Shown piece by piece: positions 17,579-25,784 of a stretch of 64,000 nt of DNA (positions are counted from its first letter, which is position 1; each line of letters opens with the position of its first letter). This DNA is from Chryseobacterium phosphatilyticum (GTDB lineage: Bacteria; Bacteroidota; Bacteroidia; Flavobacteriales; Weeksellaceae). Under the pieces are notes generated by a model that saw only the letters and a list, made by a program, of their open reading frames with translations, was not told the DNA's origin and made no database searches. The stretch is taken from contig NZ_PPED02000001.1 of the NCBI RefSeq assembly GCF_002899825.2, forward strand, positions 1,054,001 through 1,118,000, in the 5' to 3' direction. The translations under genes were made by a program, and so were the position numbers.

Positions 17579-18361
17579 ATGGAATTTTTAGAAGAGCTTA
17601 ACAGAATTGTAGATCAGTATGATGATTCAATTTTGGTGATGCGGCAGCAGATCGAACAGCGACTACAAGCCCATCAGCATAAGAAAGGACAGTTACTGTT
17701 GGTATTTGGGGGTATAGCTTATCTGCAGACTCACGAAAGAGATTATTATATTCCATCTAATCATTACCTGTGGATTCCTCAGAACTATCCACATAATCTG
17801 ATGTACAATACGCAGGACCTGCAAATCATTAACATTTACTTTCCTGAAAGTAATGGAGATGAATTTTACAATCAGCTGGGAATCTACCCTGTCAGCAAGC
17901 TCCTTTCAGAGATGCTTGCTTTTAGTGAGAAGTGGCAGGGTAATTATTTTTGCGGAGATTGGGAATTCGAGTTTCTAAAGACACTACACGGCCTCCTCTC
18001 TAAAGAAAAACTAAAAAAATTCTCTATTCAACTTCCTACCACGGATGATGAACGCCTGAATAGCATTACAACCGACCTGCGAAGAAGAATCAGCGAACCC
18101 ATTACATTACAGGATACAGCAAATCAATTTGGTCTAAGTGTGAGAAGCCTGACCAGGTTATTTCAGGCTAAACTCCATATATCGTTTATCCAGTACCTCA
18201 AAATGCTTCGTATCATCAGGGCTATGGAGCTTATCAAAGACACCCATCTTACAGTTACAGAGCTGGCTTACGAAGTGGGATACTCAAATATATCTGCCTT
18301 CAGCAATACTTTTTTCCAACTTACCAATATGCGACCTACAGAATTCAAAAATATGCTGTAG
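17579..18361 (+). CDS. AraC-family transcriptional regulator
   Basis: 260 residues. An N-terminal cupin-like effector domain (GGIAYLQTHERDYYIPSNHY and HNLMYNT) is followed by two C-terminal HTH motifs: TLQDTANQFGLSVRSLTRLF, and TVTELAYEVGYSNISAFSNT with the FxxxxxMRPTEFK end. It is divergent from the efflux operon with a gap of about 95 bp to its first gene, so it likely controls the pump. The cupin domain suggests small-ligand sensing; the ligand is unknown. Confidence 0.9.
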   Translation: MEFLEELNRIVDQYDDSILVMRQQIEQRLQAHQHKKGQLLLVFGGIAYLQTHERDYYIPSNHYLWIPQNYPHNLMYNTQDLQIINIYFPESNGDEFYNQLGIYPVSKLLSEMLAFSEKWQGNYFCGDWEFEFLKTLHGLLSKEKLKKFSIQLPTTDDERLNSITTDLRRRISEPITLQDTANQFGLSVRSLTRLFQAKLHISFIQYLKMLRIIRAMELIKDTHLTVTELAYEVGYSNISAFSNTFFQLTNMRPTEFKNML

Positions 18362-18558
18362 AGGTGGCTGTAACATTATTCCAATTCCACAAGGCGTTGT
18401 AAGAAGTCATAATCATGCTCCGCTATGGATTGAATTGAATACAAGAAATAAAAAGTGAAACCTGCTGTAAATCATATTATATTCCTTTTTATAACCCAAG
18501 AATGTCTTTTTGATACAACCATTTTTAGCTATTTTTACGTCAAAATATATAATCATAC

Positions 18559-19044
18559 ATGAGAAAAATAATATTGACAGGAATAGCTGTTGCCGGAGGC
18601 TTTCTAAGTACCAATGCACAATGCAAAACAGTATCTGCTCTTACAGAAAATTTTGATACGTGGAAAGATATTAATAAGTGTTGGACGGCTCAATCCGGAA
18701 AAGCAATGCTGTACCCCAGCGACAAAAGAGTTATATTTTATTCAATGAACAGCCCGGGAGAAAATATGTATCTGATTACCCCACAAATTCAGGCAGGAAC
18801 CTATACCCTTTCATTAGACCTTTCTGACAATGGAGGAGAAACAACAATAGAACTGTTTTCTATCAACAATACCTCTGATGCAAAATCCTATGTTTCAATA
18901 GCCAAACCCTCAAAAATAACAGGTGAGAAAAAAGTGCTCAACATTTCTTTAAAAAAAGACTCACATTTGGGAATCAAAGTTTTATTAAACGGAATTCATC
19001 AGGCAGTTTATCTGGATAATTTGTCTTTGAAACCAAAAAAATAA
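18559..19044 (+). CDS. secreted protein, cleaved-adhesin / choice-of-anchor-like beta-sandwich
   Basis: 161 residues with a signal peptide cleaved near STNAQC. The mature part contains LTENFDTWKDINKCWTAQSG and later YLITPQIQAGTYTLSLDLS, the pattern of cleaved-adhesin or carbohydrate-binding-like jelly-roll domains that normally sit in much larger Bacteroidota secreted proteins. It ends in YLDNLSLKPKK without a T9SS sorting domain, so it is a stand-alone domain with unclear export beyond the periplasm. Confidence 0.7.
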   Translation: MRKIILTGIAVAGGFLSTNAQCKTVSALTENFDTWKDINKCWTAQSGKAMLYPSDKRVIFYSMNSPGENMYLITPQIQAGTYTLSLDLSDNGGETTIELFSINNTSDAKSYVSIAKPSKITGEKKVLNISLKKDSHLGIKVLLNGIHQAVYLDNLSLKPKK

Positions 19045-19125
19045 TTATTAAGATCTGGAAATATTGATTAGAGATCATACAAAAAACAAAGCATTATAAA
19101 TTAAAATAAAATGTATAATTACATA

Positions 19126-19152
19126 AAAAGGGGCTATACAGTCCCTTTTTTA
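19126..19152 (+). terminator. terminator after the adhesin-like gene
   Basis: AAAAGGG/CCCTTTT stem with a 10-nt loop and a T run, about 80 nt after the stop codon. Confidence 0.55.
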
Positions 19153-19510
19153 ATTGAGAAGAAATAAAAAAAATCAATAATTATTGAATTAAATTCATTC
19201 AGCGTAAACCCTTATTACAAGGGCAATAAGAACAAGTGTAGTATGTATGTAGTGATGACTTAATTCTAATTTACAAAAAAAATACAGGGTGTAAACAGAT
19301 TTTTATTTATAGATTTGAACGTCAGTCATGATTTACGTTTTAGTTATCATTATGGCAAAAATTATATCATAAAACCAAAATAAAATTACATCCGATATGA
19401 AAAGAGCAACTATTTCTTTATTGTTGTTAAAAACTTAGCAACCTTACATTTGACTTTATAGATATAGAAACGGTACACTTCAATCCCTACTTTTTATATC
19501 ATCCCCTTCT

Positions 19511-19526
19511 TATAGAAATTTCTATA
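19511..19526. promoter_or_regulatory. perfect 16-bp palindrome upstream of the metalloprotease gene
   Basis: TATAGAAATTTCTATA is self-complementary over its full length and lies 150 bp before the start at 19677. A dimeric regulator site is possible; chance in AT-rich DNA is not excluded. Confidence 0.25.
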
Positions 19527-19676
19527 TAGCTAGATAGCATCTGGTATTTTATGACTGTCTTCAAAAACAGATTTAAAAAGAATTGCTACCGGTTATATGA
19601 AAATTTTCTGCAGATAAAATATTTCACAACATATAGATTAGTTTAAAAACATTACTCACACAAAAACAGCACTATT

Positions 19677-20519
19677 ATGGAATTACACAAGAAGATCTTA
19701 CTTGGATCATTTATTTCAATTGCTATGGTATCATGTAATACCACCAATGACAATGTAGAAGAAAAAAATCCACAGGCACAGCAAGAAACTTCATTATTGC
19801 AAGCCATACCACAATCAGATATCCCTGCAGGTTTTGAAACAACACAAATGTGTAAAGATGTTTATCTTCCAGGAGAGGGATATGATCCCGGAACGGCTTC
19901 AAAAGGAGCTGTTGTTACCAGTAAAAAATGGGCGAATGGTACTGTTCTGACAGTACTTCTTTCCGGAGGTACGACAAAGGTTCGCAATAAAGTAATGCAG
20001 TATGCACAGGAATGGTCAAAGTATGCGAATATTACTTTTAAATTTGTAACCAGCGGAACAGCACAAATCCGTGTTACGTTTACATCTGGTGCTGGTTCTT
20101 ACTCATATATAGGAAAAGATGCCCTTAGTATCGCTTCTAATAAGGAAACTATGAACTTTGGCTGGTTTAATGACAATACAAGTGATACTGAATTCAGCAG
20201 AACAACGATCCATGAATTCGGACATGCATTGGGTATGATTCACGAACATCAACATCCATTGGCTGCTATCCCATGGGATAAACCAAAAGTGTATGCCTAC
20301 TACGCAGGATATCCAAATTATTGGACTCAGGCTCAGGTAGACAATAATCTTTTTGCCAAGTATTCAACTTCACAAACGCAATATAGTGCTTACGATAAGC
20401 TATCCATCATGCATTATAGCATCAGTTCCGATCTTACCACCAACGGATTCAGTGTTGGAAATAATACAGTTTTATCTGCTACCGATAAGCAATTTATCGG
20501 GACAGTATATCCAAAATAA
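19677..20519 (+). CDS. M12A (astacin-like) zinc metallopeptidase lipoprotein
   Basis: 280 residues. The signal peptide ends in a lipobox-like MVSC (Cys near 20), predicting a lipid-anchored protein. The catalytic zinc motif HEFGHALGMIHEHQHP (HExxHxxGxxHE) lies near 180-195, and the Met-turn SIMHYS near 240, with a Tyr following as in astacins. It should hydrolyse proteins at the cell surface or in the periplasm. It is related to flavastacin-like enzymes but much shorter, with no extra C-terminal domain. A hairpin terminator follows. Confidence 0.88.
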   Translation: MELHKKILLGSFISIAMVSCNTTNDNVEEKNPQAQQETSLLQAIPQSDIPAGFETTQMCKDVYLPGEGYDPGTASKGAVVTSKKWANGTVLTVLLSGGTTKVRNKVMQYAQEWSKYANITFKFVTSGTAQIRVTFTSGAGSYSYIGKDALSIASNKETMNFGWFNDNTSDTEFSRTTIHEFGHALGMIHEHQHPLAAIPWDKPKVYAYYAGYPNYWTQAQVDNNLFAKYSTSQTQYSAYDKLSIMHYSISSDLTTNGFSVGNNTVLSATDKQFIGTVYPK

Positions 20520-20543
20520 GACCTTAAATTTATAATCTATTTT

Positions 20544-20573
20544 GTCTACCTTGATTTTTCAGGGTAGACTTTT
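20544..20573 (+). terminator. terminator of the M12 peptidase gene
   Basis: GTCTACC / GGTAGAC stem, 12-nt loop, then TTTTG, 25 nt after the stop codon. Confidence 0.6.
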
Positions 20574-20698
20574 GAGCATTAGTATAAGTATAATGCAATT
20601 GAAAATCAATCCGCAGTTTTTTTCAAAATCATCGGTAAAATGTATTGTACAAAAACTAAAGACCTCGTTAATAAAAATATAGCAACACTTTATAATAA

Positions 20699-20724
20699 AA
20701 AGACATAGCCAATACTATGTCTTT
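20699..20724. terminator. hairpin, possible second terminator
   Basis: AAAGACATAG / CTATGTCTTT, a perfect 10-bp stem with a 6-nt loop. T run is weak on both sides, so direction is uncertain. Confidence 0.4.
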
Positions 20725-20848
20725 CATTATGTGTCATAAGGTGCAATCGTTTAGGAGCAGGGGGAATTGGCAGTAAATACCTTCCCAAATTTCTAGAACC
20801 CTTTCTCCCGCTAAACGAAAAGAGTTAACTTTAGATAAAAATATTTCC

Positions 20849-21652
20849 ATGCATCATTTAACAAAATGTTCTTTATTTCTAGAATTCTTTTTATTTGAGT
20901 CATCACCCCAACCAATAGCTGTTGGTACTGGTTTTACAATACAGGTTATTAATGGCACCAACTATTTAATCACTAACTGGCACAATGTAACAGGGAAAAA
21001 TGCTGAAACAGGCAATTCCTTATCTAAGAATGGGCATACTGATCCTGAGTTTATGATAGTTCATTTTTTAAAAAAAGACCGGATCAATGAGTGGGTCAAG
21101 AAAAAAGTATATTTGATTGATGAAAATTTTAACAAATTATACTTAGAACATCCAAGAGGTAAAGAAATTGATGTAGTCGCAATAAAACTACCAGTTTATG
21201 ATGATGTGGATATACATAATTGCTTTGATGCACTAACACAGCAGCAATTTACAAAACAGGTATCAGATTCATGTTCTATAGTAGGATTCCCTAAAGGAAT
21301 AAGTACGGCCGGAAAACTTCCGATATGGAAAACAGGTAATATTGCAAGCGAACTAGAGATTGATCATGATGAAAGACCGATGTTTTTAATTGACGCATCT
21401 ACCAGAGAAGGAATGAGCGGTTCACCTGTCTACTGCATCAGTAAAGGTGAAACCACATTTGGTGACATAGTAACAATGGGTCATGGAACCCCAACAATCA
21501 ATTTTTTAGGTGTTTATTCTGGTAGAATTGGCACTGACATTGAAATAGGACGAGTTTTCAAAGAAAGTTGTATTATCGAAATCTTAAGACATCACTCTCA
21601 TCACCCAATTACACAAAATCGGATTACATCTTATACTTATATTCAAAGATAA
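20849..21652 (+). CDS. trypsin-like (S1-fold) serine protease domain protein
   Basis: 267 residues with no signal peptide. A chymotrypsin-like triad can be placed: His in LITNWHNVTG (near 49), Asp in EIDVVAIKLP (near 110) and Ser in REGMSGSPVYC (near 190). Bacterial intracellular members of this kind resemble protease domains found beside defence or stress modules. Here it stands alone, so a target cannot be named. A weak GC hairpin follows the stop codon. Confidence 0.78.
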   Translation: MHHLTKCSLFLEFFLFESSPQPIAVGTGFTIQVINGTNYLITNWHNVTGKNAETGNSLSKNGHTDPEFMIVHFLKKDRINEWVKKKVYLIDENFNKLYLEHPRGKEIDVVAIKLPVYDDVDIHNCFDALTQQQFTKQVSDSCSIVGFPKGISTAGKLPIWKTGNIASELEIDHDERPMFLIDASTREGMSGSPVYCISKGETTFGDIVTMGHGTPTINFLGVYSGRIGTDIEIGRVFKESCIIEILRHHSHHPITQNRITSYTYIQR

Positions 21653-21834
21653 AGCCCCAATTAAGGGGGTTGTTTACTTTTTTGGATCATGTTTTTTTAT
21701 TTTTCGGTGCAAAGCTTAATTTTTGACTACAAATTATCAGTATAGATATAAAATAGATGTATTATTCTTTTCACAAAGACTTTTAGAGGGATTAAACTGA
21801 TCACATCAGCTTCAAAAGGCCTGTGTTTATAATC

Positions 21835-22818
21835 CTAATCTGTAATGATGCCATATTCAGGTTTAGGAAATTCACCGGGAATTTTATATCTGGTTGAATG
21901 GCCTTTGTGATACCATGCTCCAAGCCCAGAGATCATCAATGCCATATTATGAACGAAGCGTGCCACATACTTTTGCTCTCCACCGAAATCAGGTAAACTA
22001 TTCTGTAGTTCTACAAATTCACGTACATACGAATCGTGAATATTTACTGCTTCGACAATGGCTTCTTCCACTGAAATATTATACTGATTCTTTACAACCA
22101 ATATAATATTCATAATTTCCGTATCAATTCCCCATTCCTTCTCTATTGAAGCAAAATCATTCTGAATAGCCATTATTCTGCACATCAGCATTTTTAGCCG
22201 TTGTATAATGGGATGTTTAGAGACATACTCCGGAACAATATAATGAATAGAAGCTTCTACAGGATCTCCATATGGGTACATAGAAATCGAATATTCACGG
22301 ATAAGCAGAAGATTACTAAGCGTAGGAAATTCCTTTTTTAATTTATAAGAAGTTTCTTCCATAATTCCAAAGGTTGTGTACCTATAAAAATCTTTTGTCC
22401 AACGTTCGAACCAATCATTATTAACATAGGGCTGAAATTCTTTCCGGGTTAAAGCTACCTGTCTCATTAGTCCAATATCGTCCGGCTTAGGATCAGCCCC
22501 CCTCATAATATCCATGATATAATCTCTAACATCCGCAAGCTTATCAACCGGACATAGTTCATAATAATCATCAAACAAAGTCAGCCAGACCATAAATCGT
22601 GCTATAGGTCTCATCTGTTCTTTGGTACTGGCCGCGGGAAACATATACGATGCAGCCTCTACGAGGCCGTGTTTCTTATATTTAGTTCTTGTCGCCTGAG
22701 ACATAAACTGATAATCTGTATCAATCCAATCGGCCTCTTCTTCATAAAAAGATTGAGAGAACGGGCCGATCTCATAGACCCACGGATATTGCAAAACGGG
22801 AATATCTTGCTGTTTCAT
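21835..22818 (-). CDS. class I terpene synthase 1
   Basis: 327 residues with all bacterial class I terpene cyclase hallmarks: Asp-rich motif DDYYE at 83-87, pyrophosphate sensor Arg174, NSE triad NDFASIEKE at 220-228, exactly 46 residues after the sensor, and the C-terminal RY pair at 310-311. It should ionise a linear prenyl diphosphate with Mg2+ and cyclise it. The product cannot be predicted. It is the last of three tandem synthases, 40 nt after its neighbour on the minus strand. Diterpene synthases are known from Chryseobacterium, so GGPP is a plausible substrate. Confidence 0.92.
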   Translation of the reverse strand: MKQQDIPVLQYPWVYEIGPFSQSFYEEEADWIDTDYQFMSQATRTKYKKHGLVEAASYMFPAASTKEQMRPIARFMVWLTLFDDYYELCPVDKLADVRDYIMDIMRGADPKPDDIGLMRQVALTRKEFQPYVNNDWFERWTKDFYRYTTFGIMEETSYKLKKEFPTLSNLLLIREYSISMYPYGDPVEASIHYIVPEYVSKHPIIQRLKMLMCRIMAIQNDFASIEKEWGIDTEIMNIILVVKNQYNISVEEAIVEAVNIHDSYVREFVELQNSLPDFGGEQKYVARFVHNMALMISGLGAWYHKGHSTRYKIPGEFPKPEYGIITD

Positions 22819-22857
22819 ATTAGGTTGAAATTAAAGATGAATTGTTGAAGTTACCCT

Positions 22858-23874
22858 TTAAAAAAATTTAATTTCAACCCGCTCCAGCGTTTCACCTTTT
22901 CCATTGGGAGGTACTGCAAATCCACCAGGTTCATATCTTTTTGTCCCACTTTGATAATACCAGTTATTTAACCCACTGATCATTTGCTTTATGTAGTAAA
23001 TAAATTCTTCTGTTTCTTTTTGATATGGACTGAAATCCGGTAAATTGTTGGACAACGTTACCAATTCATCTACAAACTCGTCATGAATTCTCATTCCTTC
23101 CTTACAGGCCTCATCAAAAGACATTTTATTGTGATGCATGAGCAGTTTGATGATATTGAACATTTCTGATTCTATTGCAAGTTCTTTTCCGATCGTTGCA
23201 AAATCGTTTTGCAGGGCAACTATAATCGACTGAAGCATAATTATACGCTGGATAACAGTATGATTATAAATAAAATCAGGCAAAGCAAATCCCGTTGTCG
23301 GACAAATCAAATCAATAAATGGAATCATACCTATTGAATTGGCACGAATTAAGTGAAATAAAGGAATGGGAGGAATTTCCTTACTGATCTTATAAGGGGA
23401 TTCTTCCATAATTCCATCGGTAACAAAATTATACTTATATTTTTTAGCCATTCGCTCAAGCCAGAAATCAGGCATTCCGAGTGCAATCCATTCTTTTCTG
23501 TTAGTATGCATTTGGCGGAATATTCCTAATTCATCAGGCCTGGGCTCATCCCCCATCATAACCTCAAAGATCCGGTCTCTAAAAGCTGCAATTTCTTTTA
23601 AGGGTAAAAGCTCAGCATAATCATCGGTTACTGTCATATAGATCGCAAAACGGGTAGCATGAAGAATTCGTTCTTTTTCGGTAGCACCGGGTACCATAAA
23701 GGGGCCCACATCTATTAAGCGCATTTTTCTATATCTTGCCATAGATTCCTTTGAAAGAAACTGATAATCCTGATCATACCAGATCGTTTCTTCATTATCT
23801 AAAGTTCCTGCAAAAGGACTGTGAAGAGTTTCCCATGGGTATACTGGTTTGGGTACGTTAAATTGTTTGTTCAT
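22858..23874 (-). CDS. class I terpene synthase 2
   Basis: 338 residues from ATG 23874 (MNKQFNVPKP); the frame is open 20 residues further, to 23934. Motifs: DDYAE at 84-88, sensor Arg177, NSE triad NDFATIGKE at 223-231, spaced 46 from the sensor, and a terminal RY in TKRYEPGGF. All catalytic positions are intact. The distances match synthase 1, and both begin with a YPWE/YPWV segment, so they are paralogues. It sits between the other two synthases with about 100 nt to the upstream one. Substrate chain length is not evident from sequence. Confidence 0.92.
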   Translation of the reverse strand: MNKQFNVPKPVYPWETLHSPFAGTLDNEETIWYDQDYQFLSKESMARYRKMRLIDVGPFMVPGATEKERILHATRFAIYMTVTDDYAELLPLKEIAAFRDRIFEVMMGDEPRPDELGIFRQMHTNRKEWIALGMPDFWLERMAKKYKYNFVTDGIMEESPYKISKEIPPIPLFHLIRANSIGMIPFIDLICPTTGFALPDFIYNHTVIQRIIMLQSIIVALQNDFATIGKELAIESEMFNIIKLLMHHNKMSFDEACKEGMRIHDEFVDELVTLSNNLPDFSPYQKETEEFIYYIKQMISGLNNWYYQSGTKRYEPGGFAVPPNGKGETLERVEIKFF

Positions 23875-23972
23875 AACATATGGTTTTAGTTTAATAAAAT
23901 AGGATTCTATTTTCAGCAGTTTCATTTTTCCCAAACTGCTATATATAATTGTAAATCCTGTTGATTTTTACA

Positions 23973-24986
23973 TTAAAGTTGGCTTAGTCTTTCTTTCAGT
24001 TCATTTGCCTGAGGAAATGCCATTGCATTGTAGCGGTCAAGTTTAGTAGATATATTTTTCCAGCCACTCAGTACCATGCTCATATAATGTACCCAGTTCA
24101 CCACAGCTTCATGCCAGGATCCAAAATCAGGAAGTGATGCCTGCAATGCAACAAACTCGTTCAGATCTTCATTATGAAGCCGCAGATCTTCAAGACATGC
24201 CTCTTCCAGAGACAGATGATGTTCATTCTGAATTACTTTCACGATATTATAGTAAATGCTTCCAGTAGCTTCATCTTTCATAACGGATTGCACTTCATTG
24301 AAAAAGGTCACCAGGTGGCATGCCAGCGCTTGTAACCGGCGTACTACCGGATGTTCGTGAATTTCAGAAGGAAGAATAACCCCTGTTTCCACTTCTGTAA
24401 GCTGCAAAAAAGGATAAAGGCAGATTGAGTCCTCTCTTAAAGCAATACATTCCATCACAGTCGGGAAAAACTTATTTTTTTTATAGTCCAGCTCTTTTTT
24501 CAGTCCGGTAAAATATCTGCTGATCATTTGACTAAATCGAATTATCGATTCCTGGGGAATAAACTGAATCAATTCTTGTCTTAATGAAGCCAGCATAGAA
24601 GCCAATGGTATTGTAGACTGAGCAACAGAGATTTCCCCATTCAGTATAGCAATTGATTGGGCATGTACCTCATCAATATCATCAGGGTTGCTTTCCTCAT
24701 ACAAATCATCATTGTAGAGGGTCCAGAGCATTAGCCTGCAGATGGGTCGGAAACGTTCAGCAGATGCAGTAGGAAACCATTGAGCTGCGATGTGGGCAGT
24801 TTTGGTATTCTTATACTTTTTACGCAGATCAGGATTATTTTGATACAGCCACCTATATTCACCATCAATCCATTCTGTTTCTGTTATGTGCTGCAATTGA
24901 TCTGCATGAGGATTTTTTAAAGTTGGGAACGGATACCTGAACCTTGTACGAAGAAGTTCAAGAGGGTTAAAATTTTCATTACTCAT
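23973..24986 (-). CDS. class I terpene synthase 3, variant NSE motif
   Basis: 337 residues. It has the Asp-rich motif NDDLYEES (DD at 93-94), sensor Arg184 and RY in LDRYNAMAF. The NSE triad reads NEVQSVMKD at 230-238, so the third metal ligand is Asp rather than Glu (a Glu follows at 239). Spacing from sensor to N230 is again 46. It is the promoter-proximal gene of the three. It may be active, since Asp can bind Mg2+, or altered in function. It is more diverged from synthases 1 and 2 than they are from each other by eye. Confidence 0.88.
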   Translation of the reverse strand: MSNENFNPLELLRTRFRYPFPTLKNPHADQLQHITETEWIDGEYRWLYQNNPDLRKKYKNTKTAHIAAQWFPTASAERFRPICRLMLWTLYNDDLYEESNPDDIDEVHAQSIAILNGEISVAQSTIPLASMLASLRQELIQFIPQESIIRFSQMISRYFTGLKKELDYKKNKFFPTVMECIALREDSICLYPFLQLTEVETGVILPSEIHEHPVVRRLQALACHLVTFFNEVQSVMKDEATGSIYYNIVKVIQNEHHLSLEEACLEDLRLHNEDLNEFVALQASLPDFGSWHEAVVNWVHYMSMVLSGWKNISTKLDRYNAMAFPQANELKERLSQL

Positions 24987-25032
24987 GACTTTATGTTTTA
25001 ATGGTTGCTAACTTTAAGGGTAGTTTTATTTT

Positions 25033-25040
25033 CAAACATA
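25033..25040 (-). promoter_or_regulatory. -7 element for the terpene synthase operon
   Basis: TATGTTTG on the minus strand, a TAnnTTTG match 47 nt upstream of the synthase 3 ATG. No clear -33 box is seen. Confidence 0.4.
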
Positions 25041-25484
25041 TGACTCCGTATCATAACAGAACCATACTTAAAAACACATACTACATTAATTATCAACAAA
25101 ATACAGTCATGAATAACGAAATAAATGTACAAATTAATTTTATTAATTAATATGGAATTTTGTCACATTATTAAAATATATTTACAATACTGATTTACAG
25201 TAATTTACAGGTTAACTTGAATAATAACTCAATTTTACACATCAGATTATCAACACATTACATCTTATTTACTTCATCTGTAATTGAGAAAATCTCCCCT
25301 CTTTTTATTCAAAATGAAAATTGATTTTTTAAGGGGTACAGGCCTTGATTTTACATTTTCAAGATAAAATTTGAACTTTTTATTTTGTTCTTTCTATTAA
25401 AAATGATGTCCTTGTTTAGCGAGTGGAGTATTATTTCTATAATGTTCTTTGTTTTATGAGAGTAATAAGACAAAGACAAGAAAA

Positions 25485-25600
25485 TTAGTTGGGAGTTACT
25501 GTATTTGATGACACTGGCATTTCCTTCTTAATCTCTTCTTGCATCTTATCAACGTCCTTTATCCAACTTTCTCCATTGTTTGAGTAAGTTCTCAGATATA
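25485..25600 (-). pseudogene. C-terminal gene fossil next to tRNA-Arg
   Basis: Minus strand, open from the tRNA terminator to TAA at 25485. It reads IYLRTYSNNGESWIKDVDKM followed by QEEIKKEMPVSSNTVTPN. The amphipathic Lys/Glu-rich composition looks coding, but there is no start or N-terminus. It may be the stranded tail of a gene lost at the tRNA. The family is not recognised. Confidence 0.35.
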
Positions 25601-25601
25601 T

Positions 25602-25628
25602 AAATAAAAAAAGCCCCTAAAAAGGGGC
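25602..25628 (-). terminator. terminator of tRNA-Arg
   Basis: Minus strand GCCCC-TTTTTA-GGGGC followed by seven T and ATTTAT, 7 nt after the tRNA 3' end. Confidence 0.8.
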
Positions 25629-25634
25629 AATCTG

Positions 25635-25708
25635 TGACTTCGGAGGGGTTCGAACCCCCAACCCTCGGAGCCGAAATCCGATATTCTATCCAGTTGAACT
25701 ACGAAGCC
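25635..25708 (-). tRNA. tRNA-Arg (anticodon TCG)
   Basis: Folds as a 74-nt cloverleaf: acceptor GGCTTCG/CGAAGTC (one G-T wobble) with discriminator A, anticodon stem TCGGA/TCCGA with loop TTTCGGC giving anticodon TCG (reads CGA, wobble CGN), and T arm GGGGG-TTCGAAC-CCCTC. CCA is not encoded. Confidence 0.93.
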
Positions 25709-25784
25709 ATTTTTTATAGAGAATAAGTAATTAATAATGAAGTATACAAATATAGTTTATTATTAATTACTCATTACTTAAATT

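Larger units (their letters stand above)
19045..19676. other. 632-bp AT-rich spacer
   Basis: Contains the terminator at 19126-19152, a TAGATTTG -7-like element at 19310-19317, a 13-codon ORF at 19397-19438 that resembles the start of a signal peptide (MKRATISLLLLKT) and may be a remnant, and the palindrome at 19511-19526. No other gene is visible. Confidence 0.45.
20520..20848. other. 329-bp spacer between protease genes
   Basis: Holds two hairpins (20544-20573 and 20699-20724) and otherwise AT-rich sequence. No gene is seen. Confidence 0.5.
25041..25634. other. AT-rich spacer between terpene operon and tRNA-Arg
   Basis: About 440 bp of AT-rich DNA without ORFs, then a coding-like fossil (25485-25600) and the tRNA terminator. 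Confidence 0.45.

Noticed and set aside
18413..18619. Minus-strand ORF opposite the start of the adhesin-like gene
   Set aside because: It is hydrophobic, overlaps the leader of a well-supported gene and has no features of its own.
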